A stretch of DNA of 64,000 nt from Niabella soli DSM 19437 (lineage in GTDB: Bacteria; Bacteroidota; Bacteroidia; Chitinophagales; Chitinophagaceae). The DNA lies in contig NZ_CP007035.1 of NCBI RefSeq assembly GCF_000243115.2, positions 2,542,001 through 2,606,000 of the forward strand. The letters are read 5' to 3'. The translations under genes were made by a program, and so were the position numbers. Numbering within the stretch: the stretch's first letter is position 1; each line of letters opens with the position of its first letter. Below the pieces are notes generated by a model, which had not been told where the DNA came from, made no database searches, and saw nothing but the letters and a program-made list of their open reading frames with translations. Shown piece by piece: positions 15,749-24,269 of this stretch.

Positions 15749-16201
15749 TTATTTGGAATTTTCCAGCTCCTGCACCAATACTTTTAATGCTGCCAGCAGA
15801 TTTTCCTTGGTTTCTTTTTCCGCCAAAGCCTGTTTTAAAAGCTTATTGGTCTTCAGTTGCTTTACAATTTTTTGATATTGCTTGCGTTTCATATCCAGCT
15901 CGCTCAGGTAAGTACTTTGATGGGTAATGCCATTAGCCCCAAAATCCTGCAGGCCGTTGAAATGCAGTTCTTCCCTTTTTGAAGCGCCTTCTTCCGTTTC
16001 AAAATCCATGGATACAGAAGGTGAAAAATGGGCAAAAACGGATTCTACATTGGTGAGCCCCTGTACAATCTCAGGTTTTACGGGGGGGAGGTCTGTCAGT
16101 TTCTCAGCTAACAATACCCGGTTCTGGGGAATATCGGCAAAGGCTTCAAACGCATCAGTTTTTACTTCCGTACCACCAATACCATAAGGTTCTAAAGGCA
16201 T
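15749..16201 (-). CDS. tssB: T6SS contractile sheath small subunit TssB
   Basis: The 150-residue product is placed as TssB by its position directly before tssC, its size, and its layout. An N-terminal stretch of about 75 residues is followed by a beta region (VSMDFETEEG) and a long C-terminal helix (residues 100-148, KRKQYQKIVKQLKTNKLLKQ and onward). The same layout is seen in other TssB proteins. The sheath heterodimer is cytoplasmic and is disassembled by ClpV. The 210 bases upstream are AT-rich and gene-free, so a promoter for tssB-tssC-tssD probably lies there. Confidence 0.85.
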   Translation of the reverse strand: MPLEPYGIGGTEVKTDAFEAFADIPQNRVLLAEKLTDLPPVKPEIVQGLTNVESVFAHFSPSVSMDFETEEGASKREELHFNGLQDFGANGITHQSTYLSELDMKRKQYQKIVKQLKTNKLLKQALAEKETKENLLAALKVLVQELENSK

Positions 16202-16411
16202 AGCTTATAAATTTTTTAATAGGTCCAAATAAATATACTTCCGAGAGCTATCAGAAATATGGTTCACCATACAGGTGTATTTTCTGAGTTAGCTTATTTC
16301 AAAAATAGGAATTAATTTCAAACAAATTTAAAAATAAAAACCAAATCAATAATAATTTACTATTAAAATACCGGGAAACAAGTACTACGGGCCTCTTTCT
16401 GCTGCCCGCCG

Positions 16412-18877
16412 TTATTTTCCCCAGATAAGCTCGTCATTTTCAACTTTTAACAATGCTTTGGATCCGGGAAGCAACTCGCCGGAAATGATCTTTTTTGACA
16501 GCGGCCTCCTGATCTGGGAGCGAATCACCCCATGTAGTGGCCGGGCGCCATATTCCGGCGTAAAGCCCATGCCTGCCAGTTTTTTCTTTGCTTCAGGCGT
16601 TATTTCTATGCTGACCTGTTGTTTTTCAAGGGCTGCATACAATCCTTTCAGGTTGATGTCCAGAATGCGCTCCACCATCTGTTCTTTCATTGGGGCAAAC
16701 GGAACAATCTCCGTTAGGCGTCCCAGGAACTCGGGCCGGAAATGATTGCTCATAATATTGAGCAGACTAACGGCATCGGGTGGGGCGTCGTTTTTATTGA
16801 ACGAATCCACCACATGTTTACTGCCGATATTGGAAGTAAAAATGACCAGGGCATTGGAAAAATCGCCTTCCTTGCCCAGTTTGTCGTGTATTTTCCCCTC
16901 ATCCATCAGTTGCAAAAAAATATCAAACACCGATTGATGCGCTTTTTCGATCTCATCAAAAAGCACTACAGAGTAAGGCTGCTGACGGATCTTATTTACC
17001 AGCAAACCGCCTTCTTCGTACCCCACGTATCCCGGAGGCGCTCCGTACAACAGGGCGGCGGAATGCTCTTCCTTAAATTCTGACATATCAAAGCGGATGA
17101 TATTAGTTTCGTCCTGGAACAGGAAATCGGCCAATGCCTTGGCCAATTCTGTTTTACCGGTACCTGTAGGCCCCAGGAAAAAGAAGGATCCGATCGGTTG
17201 GCCCGGCTTGCCCAGCCCGGAACGGGATTCGAGTATCGACTCACTAATGATCTTTATGGCCTGGTCCTGACCTACCACCCGCTGTTTCAGGATCTCTTCA
17301 ATATTTAATAACCGTTCTTTCTCCTGCGCCTGGATCTTTCCAAGCGGGATGCCGGTTTTATCGGCCACCACGGCGATCACATCGTGTTTTTCTAATGTAG
17401 TACGATCTTCCGCTACCAGAGGTTTCAATATTTCATATACCTTGTCGAGATAAGCTAATATTTCTTCGGTCGTCTTCATTTCCAGCGGGTTTTCACCGGT
17501 TGGAACGGCGCTCCATACTACCGGGCTCATGCCGCTTTTCAATTGCTGGTAATGCCATTGATATTCTTCCAATGGCACAGAAGCTTCTGTATTATTCTTA
17601 AATATTTCATATTCAGCTTTCCGGGCGTCAAGCAGCGCCGACCCGGTATCTTTTACCAGGCGCAAAGCCGCCATGGACCGGTCTGCCAGGTCAATAGCAG
17701 CGTCCGGCAAACGGCGATCCTTTATATAACGTTTCGCGAGACGGATCGCTTCATGCATTGTATCGTCCGGACTTTTTATTTTATGGTGGGCTTCGTAAAG
17801 CGGCATCACTACTTTCATCATACGGAAAGCAGTACCCGGCGTGGGTTCTTCCACAGTAAGTGTTTCAAACCGACGTGCAAAAGCTTCGTCCCGCTCAAAA
17901 TTCTTCCGGTATTCGTCAATAGTGGTGGCCCCGATGATGGTAATCGCACCTTTGGCCAGTTCCGGCTTTAGCAAATTAGCCGCTCCTGCAAAGGGGCCGT
18001 TCTTGTCCAGCAATGCATGGATCTCATCAATAAAAAGAATCCCTTTTTCGAATTGCTTTATTTCATTGAGCACGGATTTCAGCCGCTCTTCTGTTTCGCC
18101 TTTATAGGATGCTCCCGCGGCCATGGCGCCATTGTTGAGTTCAAAAACTTTTGCATTCTTTAAAAAGGCCGGCACCTGCCCACTTTGAATAGCCAGGGCA
18201 AATCCATCTACCAATGCTGTTTTTCCAACGCCAGGTTCCCCGATCAGCAACACATTGGGCTTGGTACGGCGACTGAGGATTTCTGCCATCATACGGATCT
18301 CCTGCTCCCTGCCGATGATCGGATCCAATTTGTCTTCCGATGCCATCAGCGTCTTATCGATACAATATTTCTGCAACACCTGCTTGTTTGCTGTAGTTTT
18401 TGCAGTTCCGCTCGCAGTATTTTTTTCCAGCTCATTTAAAAGATTCACGCCCGCGATGGAAACGGAAGCCAGGTCGATTAGCTGCTGCCGTTGAACGGGA
18501 AAGGTTTTCAACTGATCAAAAGAAAAAGCGATACCCGGCGTACTTATAGAAGCCAATACGTGGAGGGGTTCTATTGCGTCATCATTGGTTTTTATACGGA
18601 TGGTGTCTGCATCATCCAACAGCGTAGCAATATCGTCTGCCGGGAGGAGGTCTTCTTTCATAGCCGCCGCTTTAGGGCAGGCTTCAATGCGTACCTCTGC
18701 CCAGTCTGCCAGGTAATAGACATCCACATCTGCCTGAACCAACACGGGATCCAGCTCCACATCCTTATGCAGCAAGGCTTTCAACAGATGCGGGGCTGCG
18801 TATTTATTATGCCTGTTTTCTTTAGCAATAGCTTTGGCAATGGTGATTGCTTTTTCAAGTGTTTCTGAGAATTGCAT
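16412..18877 (-). CDS. tssH: T6SS sheath-recycling AAA+ ATPase ClpV
   Basis: The 821-residue Hsp100 protein has an N-terminal Clp repeat domain (about 1-140). The first AAA module has Walker A GEPGVGKT (213-220) and Walker B LFIDEIHA (281-288). A middle region of about 400-500 is shorter than in ClpB. The second AAA module has GPTGTGKT (569-576), followed by a C-terminal D2-small domain. ClpV extracts and unfolds contracted TssB/TssC sheath so the subunits can be reused. The location between tssP and tssB identifies it as TssH rather than the general chaperone ClpB. The ATG at 18877 is 22 bases after tssP. Confidence 0.94.
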   Translation of the reverse strand: MQFSETLEKAITIAKAIAKENRHNKYAAPHLLKALLHKDVELDPVLVQADVDVYYLADWAEVRIEACPKAAAMKEDLLPADDIATLLDDADTIRIKTNDDAIEPLHVLASISTPGIAFSFDQLKTFPVQRQQLIDLASVSIAGVNLLNELEKNTASGTAKTTANKQVLQKYCIDKTLMASEDKLDPIIGREQEIRMMAEILSRRTKPNVLLIGEPGVGKTALVDGFALAIQSGQVPAFLKNAKVFELNNGAMAAGASYKGETEERLKSVLNEIKQFEKGILFIDEIHALLDKNGPFAGAANLLKPELAKGAITIIGATTIDEYRKNFERDEAFARRFETLTVEEPTPGTAFRMMKVVMPLYEAHHKIKSPDDTMHEAIRLAKRYIKDRRLPDAAIDLADRSMAALRLVKDTGSALLDARKAEYEIFKNNTEASVPLEEYQWHYQQLKSGMSPVVWSAVPTGENPLEMKTTEEILAYLDKVYEILKPLVAEDRTTLEKHDVIAVVADKTGIPLGKIQAQEKERLLNIEEILKQRVVGQDQAIKIISESILESRSGLGKPGQPIGSFFFLGPTGTGKTELAKALADFLFQDETNIIRFDMSEFKEEHSAALLYGAPPGYVGYEEGGLLVNKIRQQPYSVVLFDEIEKAHQSVFDIFLQLMDEGKIHDKLGKEGDFSNALVIFTSNIGSKHVVDSFNKNDAPPDAVSLLNIMSNHFRPEFLGRLTEIVPFAPMKEQMVERILDINLKGLYAALEKQQVSIEITPEAKKKLAGMGFTPEYGARPLHGVIRSQIRRPLSKKIISGELLPGSKALLKVENDELIWGK

Positions 18878-18899
18878 GATGCTTTTTATTTTTATGCCC

Positions 18900-19955
18900 T
18901 TACAGATCCCGCCAGCTCATATTAAACATTCCGGCTTTCACTTTGCCGATAATTTCGAGCTTACTGATACAATTGCTTGGCTTGTTTTTAAATATGGTTG
19001 TGGTAAAAGCGAGTTTATCGCCTCTTTTTACTGCGGCTACTTTATTATAAAACTGCTGAAACGGTACCGATTTGCCGTTCAGGATGACGGTAGTGTTCAG
19101 GTTGCCATCACAGAAATATTTTGCAAAATCGGAAATGGGCCTTCCGCCCCCTGCCACGTTACGAAACATCTGGTTCAGATCAGCCGCCGATACATCGGGG
19201 TACGAGGGCGCCGGAGGTGGCGGTGCTTCCTGTTGCTGTTGTTGCGGCTGCGGATTTATTTGTTGTGTTAACGGGTCGGTATTGGGACGTTCGTTTACCC
19301 GTGGACGGGGCGCTGCTACCGCAACGGGTATATTCCGCTCTTCTTTTGGGCTCACATATATTTTTCTTACCAGTGGTGTTTTGTAATTTCCATTAATGAC
19401 TACAGATATTGTTTTCATTCCTGGTGTTGTAAACGTGTATACCTGGTTACGAAGCGCCCCGTCCACAACCGCGGTTTCGCCAAAACGCCACTCCCAGGTA
19501 GTTGCTTTTGAAGACGTGTCTTTGAACAAAACAGGCGTGCCCACCACCGCGGTAGCCGGCATTATTACTTTTGCGACCAACGAGGAATCGATCACCTCTG
19601 GTGCCGCAATTACCGTAATAGTCTTATACTCAACACATTTTCCATCAGCCAGCAACGAAATAGTGTAATTGCCCGGATCATCAAAAGCATGCAACGCCGA
19701 AGCCACTTCTGTTTCGCTTTTTTGATTATCGCCAAAATCCCAGCTCAGCCGTTTAAAGTCTTTTGCATCCGTTTCGAAGCGCACGATATGTCCAGCAGTT
19801 AGTGTTGTTCCAACAGTATTGATTGAGAAATCTTTACATGGCTTATAGCTTCTGTACCGCAAAACAAACGCCAGGGACGCCAGTATGCATACCGCCAGCA
19901 GCGTTATGATCACATTATCGTCCAGACGAAAAACCATGAATTGTTTCTTTTGCAT
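18900..19955 (-). CDS. tssP: T6SS-iii membrane protein TssP (PKD domains)
   Basis: The 351-residue product has one N-terminal transmembrane helix (about 15-33), then a PKD domain (about 45-115, with LSWDFGDNQKSETEVASALH). A second PKD-like domain covers about 128-205 (WEWRFGETAVV ... YTFTTPG). A Pro/Gln-rich linker with QQQQQ and PPPP runs through about 225-255, and a C-terminal domain covers about 262-351. This architecture and the locus match TssP, one of the subtype iii-specific proteins thought to replace the TssJLM envelope complex. The bulk is probably periplasmic. It diverges from the NlpC/P60 gene with a 49-base gap. Confidence 0.83.
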   Translation of the reverse strand: MQKKQFMVFRLDDNVIITLLAVCILASLAFVLRYRSYKPCKDFSINTVGTTLTAGHIVRFETDAKDFKRLSWDFGDNQKSETEVASALHAFDDPGNYTISLLADGKCVEYKTITVIAAPEVIDSSLVAKVIMPATAVVGTPVLFKDTSSKATTWEWRFGETAVVDGALRNQVYTFTTPGMKTISVVINGNYKTPLVRKIYVSPKEERNIPVAVAAPRPRVNERPNTDPLTQQINPQPQQQQQEAPPPPAPSYPDVSAADLNQMFRNVAGGGRPISDFAKYFCDGNLNTTVILNGKSVPFQQFYNKVAAVKRGDKLAFTTTIFKNKPSNCISKLEIIGKVKAGMFNMSWRDL

Positions 19956-19992
19956 TTTATATATTTTTTACCAGCCGATTTATTTTAAGACT

Positions 19993-20000
19993 TAATTTTG
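19993..20000 (+). promoter_or_regulatory. Candidate -7 element for the NlpC/P60 gene
   Basis: TAATTTTG matches TAnnTTTG exactly and ends 4 bases before the ATG at 20005, so a transcript would be nearly leaderless. No clear -33 TTTG is at the expected distance. Confidence 0.4.
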
Positions 20001-20004
20001 TGCC

Positions 20005-20664
20005 ATGTTACTTAAGAAAATACTCGCCATCCTATTAATCATCACAGGCCTCACCAGTTGTTTTTTTTCGAAGAAAGCTACTAAACCGGATTATAGTACT
20101 TCCATTTACACGAATACGCCATCGGCAGACTCTTCCGCTTTAAAAACCCGTGCAGCAGCTCATAAAAAGACGGTCATTGCGGATTCTTTGTTGAAAGCCC
20201 GGTATGCCACCTACCTGAAATTACCGGCAGACAGCATTAAAAACCTCCGTTTGTATCGCTTTATTGATCAGTGGCTGTATACTCCCTATTTATGGGGCGG
20301 TACCACCAAAAGAGGAATTGATTGTTCGGCTTTTATGCAACGACTGCTTGCGGATGTTTACCAACTGCACATTCCCCGTACGTCGATCCAGCAATTCTAT
20401 ACAGACAATGTAGAACCGTTTAACGGCCAACAATATCTTTCGGAAGGTGACCTTGTTTTTTTTAAAACGATTCCCGGCAACCCCATAACCCATGTGGGCA
20501 TGTATTTGGGCAATAATATTTTCATCAACGCCTCCTCATCAAAAGGGGTAAGCTTTGGCAACCTGAGGGACTATTACTGGGCTACCAAATATGTTGCTGC
20601 CGGAAGGCTGATCGTACGCAAATCCAGGCATATTGCAACAACCAACGGGGTCACAAAAAATTAG
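20005..20664 (+). CDS. NlpC/P60 (C40) peptidase lipoprotein
   Basis: The 219-residue product has a lipoprotein signal (LTSC, lipidated C19), a linker rich in Ser, Ala and Lys, and an NlpC/P60 domain from about residue 83. Catalytic residues are visible: C107 (GIDCSAF), H163 (THVGMYLG), and a polar third residue at N175 (FINASSS). Such enzymes cleave peptidoglycan stem peptides, typically gamma-D-Glu to diamino acid bonds. It is the only plus-strand gene inside the T6SS cluster, divergent from tssP and convergent with tssO. It may open the wall for the apparatus or be an unrelated insertion. Both are inference. Confidence 0.9.
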   Translation: MLLKKILAILLIITGLTSCFFSKKATKPDYSTSIYTNTPSADSSALKTRAAAHKKTVIADSLLKARYATYLKLPADSIKNLRLYRFIDQWLYTPYLWGGTTKRGIDCSAFMQRLLADVYQLHIPRTSIQQFYTDNVEPFNGQQYLSEGDLVFFKTIPGNPITHVGMYLGNNIFINASSSKGVSFGNLRDYYWATKYVAAGRLIVRKSRHIATTNGVTKN

Positions 20665-20695
20665 TCAAAGAACTTTAATCGGTCTGCTTTCGTAC

Positions 20696-21208
20696 TTATC
20701 TTGGAGTATTCAAACAATTGGTCAGGGCGGTTCTTGTTTCAATCAGATCCCTGTTTAGCTGCGCGTTTTCCTGTTTTAAGCGTTCCAGGTCTGTCGGCAT
20801 ATCACCCATATCGATCGCCTTATTAGTTGCATCCTGGTAACGCTGGAATACATCGATAACACTTGTATTCAACCGGGAATACATGCTGCTGTCTTTATAT
20901 TGCAAATTATTCAGGATGCGAAATTTCTCCGTAATCTGCTGATTCAGATAGGCTTTCTGCGCCCCGGGTTTCCGGAGGGAATCAATCAGCCCCTTGGCTT
21001 CTTCCATCGTTTGAACAAAGCGGTCCTGCGCCGCTTCCTGCAGCTTAAATGTATTTAACTGCTGGCGCATCATCCGGTTATCTTTTGTGGGAACCAGGGT
21101 ATCAAAAAAGAAAGCCACCAGAACAAAAGCCATCGCTAAAATAAATAACAATAAAAACTTCCAGAATGCCTGCTGGCGCTCTTTCGCATTGATTACAATT
21201 TGTGCCAT
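20696..21208 (-). CDS. tssO: T6SS-iii membrane protein TssO
   Basis: The 170-residue product has a single N-terminal transmembrane helix (about 17-37, KFLLLFILAMAFVLVAFFF). A long, mostly helical periplasmic part follows, ending in a coiled coil (about 140-165, LERLKQENAQLNRDLIETRT). Size, topology and position after tssK match TssO, a subtype iii-specific T6SS envelope protein. Its 3' end is 31 bases from the 3' end of the oppositely oriented NlpC/P60 gene, with no terminator visible. Confidence 0.8.
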   Translation of the reverse strand: MAQIVINAKERQQAFWKFLLLFILAMAFVLVAFFFDTLVPTKDNRMMRQQLNTFKLQEAAQDRFVQTMEEAKGLIDSLRKPGAQKAYLNQQITEKFRILNNLQYKDSSMYSRLNTSVIDVFQRYQDATNKAIDMGDMPTDLERLKQENAQLNRDLIETRTALTNCLNTPR

Positions 21209-21235
21209 CTTTAGTATTTAATTCGTCAAATAAGA

Positions 21236-22411
21236 TTAATCTGCCAGGAAAAATCCGCGTTTTCTTGCCTGCACTTCTTCTTCCGGAACCACCAGTTTTT
21301 CTTTTACGAAAATGCCGGTTTCTTTTTTCTTGCCAATATAATCCAGCGCGGCGAGGTTCGTAAACAACTGCAGGATCAACGCGCAGAATTTTACATTCTT
21401 GTCTATTCCCTGTCGGATGTTGAGGTGATCATACCGGTAATTCGTAATGGCGGTGATCTCCTCTTCCAGTTCGCCCTGGTTTACATTACACCATTCCGTA
21501 AAATAATTGATCATTTCTTCTTTGGCGGAGCCGATATAGATGTCGATGGCATTTTTAATGGTACGCGCCAGTCCGGACACCACCGTGATCAGTTCCACCG
21601 GCGTTCCAAACAAAGCACTATGACGGTAACTGCCATATGCCTGGGAAATGTAAAACAGCACCTGCTCGCTTAACTTTTTTACCGGGTCGATGAGATCGTT
21701 CTGCTGATTTTTCTGAAGGATCTTCTGCAGGATCTGCAGTGCGTTCAACTCCATTCTTCCAAAGAACTGTTCCGTTTCTGCATGATGCTGCACCAGGCTT
21801 TCATAACTGTTAACCGCAGTGCAGGGCGGTATATAATCCTCTTCCAACGCAACCATCTGGTCCCTAATAACCACCTTGCCCACCGGTAATTGAAAGGCGC
21901 CTAATGTATTTAATGAAGTTTCCGCAACCGGTAGCAGCGACACCGCATAGGCCGGTTCCGTGAAGGGCAGCCGGATCGGTTGTTCTTCAGGATTGGCAAC
22001 GCCGGAGGGAACAGGGTTATAAGGATCCACTGAAATGATCACATAATACTCATCTGCTTTCCCTTTCAGCTCTTTGAACGGAACACTCAGTCCTGGAATG
22101 CGGGCGCTTAGCTGATTGGAGTTATCGGTAGAATCCGAATTAAACCGGATAATATACCCACCTCTTGTTATTGCCGTGCAGGACAATATGCGTACGCTTA
22201 CCTGCTGCATATTATCGACAGTGACCCAAATTTTGGGCGGATCAATAGCTGTACCGATCGGCAATAAGCCGTAATTGTGGTCGTTCAGAAAAACAGTGTT
22301 GCTCAAAGCCTGCTGCGACTGTGATGCGTATTGCTGGGCGATGAAATGATTTTTATTGATCTTCATCCCGTTTACCCAGTTCACTGGTTTATATTCAGGT
22401 GTGCGGTTCAT
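21236..22411 (-). CDS. tssK: T6SS baseplate protein TssK
   Basis: The 391-residue product is placed as TssK, the baseplate component that links the wedge complex to the envelope complex. It begins PVNWVNGMKINKNHFIAQQ, equivalent to the WxxGMxLxxxHF start shared by TssK proteins. It continues with NDHNYGLLPIG and a long beta-rich half, followed by a helical C-terminal domain from about residue 215. The gene lies 27 bases before tssO and 9 bases after tssN, in a tight same-strand run. Confidence 0.9.
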   Translation of the reverse strand: MNRTPEYKPVNWVNGMKINKNHFIAQQYASQSQQALSNTVFLNDHNYGLLPIGTAIDPPKIWVTVDNMQQVSVRILSCTAITRGGYIIRFNSDSTDNSNQLSARIPGLSVPFKELKGKADEYYVIISVDPYNPVPSGVANPEEQPIRLPFTEPAYAVSLLPVAETSLNTLGAFQLPVGKVVIRDQMVALEEDYIPPCTAVNSYESLVQHHAETEQFFGRMELNALQILQKILQKNQQNDLIDPVKKLSEQVLFYISQAYGSYRHSALFGTPVELITVVSGLARTIKNAIDIYIGSAKEEMINYFTEWCNVNQGELEEEITAITNYRYDHLNIRQGIDKNVKFCALILQLFTNLAALDYIGKKKETGIFVKEKLVVPEEEVQARKRGFFLAD

Positions 22412-22420
22412 ACTAGTTTT

Positions 22421-23290
22421 TTAAGATATGCGTGAACAAATGATAATGTCGTTCTCCCGTACCTTATTTATAAATATGGTTTTTTCGGGGTCGATATATT
22501 TTGTAAACAAAGTGTACCATTTAGGCTTTTTAAAAAAGATCCATCCGGAGGATTCTCCTTTTTCATTCAAATAGGTGATCGTGGCATTGGGATGCCTGTC
22601 GTTATAATCATTGATGAAATAATAGAACAATTCGCCAAAATCCATATCCATCGGCGCTTTTGCTCGAAAATTGGTGAAATGTTTATCATTATTCTTTTTA
22701 TAAAATTCAAAGCTGATTACCAGGAGGTTCCTTAATTTTTTTTCATCAATCTCCGCCAGTTCCATCTGTGCCGGATATTGCCATTGTTTTAGAATTTTAA
22801 AAGGGATGGCGATGGCGCTGCGATAGGTATAGTAAACGATCAGCGGCACAAAAAAGATCACAGCGGCCGTGGCTATGGTTATATCCATTGTATTTTTCCG
22901 GAACAGCCGATAGGTCATTATAAAACACAACCCGCCCAGGAACAGGATGGCAAGGGTAAGAAAGACCTCGGCCCAGTAAGTTTTTTCATTGACCCACTTC
23001 AATTTGGTGGTAAGGGTGTAAACATGTAAAATGCCCAGCCCCAGGAAAAATAACTGGAACATAAGGAATAGCTGGGTATTGCTTTCCAAAAATGTAAACC
23101 CCGACAGGAGGCCTACAATAGCAAACCCCACGGCGTATAAAAGAATATAATAAACAGTAGGTTTTGTAAAGGGTTTAAAACTGCCCCTGATCTTTGAAAC
23201 AATCAGCCCCATAATCATGGACATGCTTATAAAACTCACCCCCAGGTAGGGTAAAGCCGATTTTAAAGAGGGTGAAAACCAGTTTTCCAT
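22421..23290 (-). CDS. tssN: T6SS-iii multi-pass membrane protein TssN
   Basis: The 289-residue product has five or six hydrophobic segments within residues 12-175 and a hydrophilic C-terminal domain of about 110 residues. That domain has an aromatic run near 215-230 (FGELFYYFINDYNDRHP) and ends in IIICSRIS. This topology and the position between tssG and tssK match TssN, a subtype iii-specific protein proposed to form part of the inner-membrane anchor. No enzyme motif is seen. Confidence 0.82.
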   Translation of the reverse strand: MENWFSPSLKSALPYLGVSFISMSMIMGLIVSKIRGSFKPFTKPTVYYILLYAVGFAIVGLLSGFTFLESNTQLFLMFQLFFLGLGILHVYTLTTKLKWVNEKTYWAEVFLTLAILFLGGLCFIMTYRLFRKNTMDITIATAAVIFFVPLIVYYTYRSAIAIPFKILKQWQYPAQMELAEIDEKKLRNLLVISFEFYKKNNDKHFTNFRAKAPMDMDFGELFYYFINDYNDRHPNATITYLNEKGESSGWIFFKKPKWYTLFTKYIDPEKTIFINKVRENDIIICSRIS

Positions 23291-23307
23291 TTATTAAAAA
23301 TTCAATT

Positions 23308-24267
23308 TTATAATACCGAAGAATAACCCAGGATCACTTCACTGTCTTTGTCAAAGGTCATCTCTGTTGTTTTCTGATCTACCAGTATTTCTATTTCAAT
23401 ATCCGCCTCAACGGGTGCAAAATAATTGTTGAAGGTTTGAATGAGTATATCTTTTTCTTTGTCGTTAATGAAATCACTTACGTTCCCTTTTTTTAAAGGG
23501 CCTATCCGGTATTGAAGCACCGGATAATCTTCCATGAACTCGGCGCCGCACACCATATAATCGCCCAAAGGCTGCTCTCCTAATCCGCCATCGTTGCCCA
23601 GTCCCCCGGCGTGCGCCACATCAATGATCTCCGGCTCTTTCCGCACAATTTTTACGGGTTCATTCAGCAGTGCCCTGAGACAGGATTCCATAACCGGAAG
23701 GTTTCCGCTGATAACATGTGCATAGGGCAATAACAACAAAAAAGATGCAGCCTCATACGTCTTAAAGGTAGCCGGCAGCCCCCAGAAATTCAGAAAATAC
23801 CGGGTCAGCAACTTACTCTTTAAGATGTCCAGCAGATTGATCTCTTCTTTCTCCAGCATTAGCTGCTGGTAAAAAAATTCGTTTTCAAAAGGCTGAAAAA
23901 ACTTCCGGACCTCCGCTTCCTTTGTTAGATTTTTTTTGTACCGGTCGATCATCTCCAGCACCCCTGCCCGCTGCCGGAACTCATTGGTCTCCGGTTGATG
24001 AAACAACGCCTCCGGAAGCATGTCATAAAAGCCGGGGCGGGAAAGGTGCAGTTCAATAAACGTGCGATACCAATCGTCTTCTACTACCGTTGTATCAAAA
24101 ATATCCTTTACAAACTCCCGGTAAAAAAAACCATTGTTGCGCACCACATGCCCCTGCTCCGGGAACCCGTTCTCCAGGGCATGATTGAGCAATACCTCTG
24201 CTTTAATGTCGGTATCCCGTTCCTGTAACAAATTTGACAGGTGCGCTATTTTTTCCTCTCTGGTCAT
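23308..24267 (-). CDS. tssG: T6SS baseplate protein TssG
   Basis: The 319-residue product is called TssG from its place directly after tssF (2-base gap) and from its composition. It forms part of the baseplate wedge with TssE and TssF. The central part has FLNFWGLPATFKTYEAASFLLLLPY, followed by a beta-rich region with YMVCGAEFMEDYPVLQYRIGPL that is characteristic of this group in Bacteroidota. The open frame reaches 24360, but this would overlap tssF by about 90 bases. The ATG at 24267 fits the operon. Confidence 0.8.
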   Translation of the reverse strand: MTREEKIAHLSNLLQERDTDIKAEVLLNHALENGFPEQGHVVRNNGFFYREFVKDIFDTTVVEDDWYRTFIELHLSRPGFYDMLPEALFHQPETNEFRQRAGVLEMIDRYKKNLTKEAEVRKFFQPFENEFFYQQLMLEKEEINLLDILKSKLLTRYFLNFWGLPATFKTYEAASFLLLLPYAHVISGNLPVMESCLRALLNEPVKIVRKEPEIIDVAHAGGLGNDGGLGEQPLGDYMVCGAEFMEDYPVLQYRIGPLKKGNVSDFINDKEKDILIQTFNNYFAPVEADIEIEILVDQKTTEMTFDKDSEVILGYSSVL

Positions 24268-24269
24268 TT

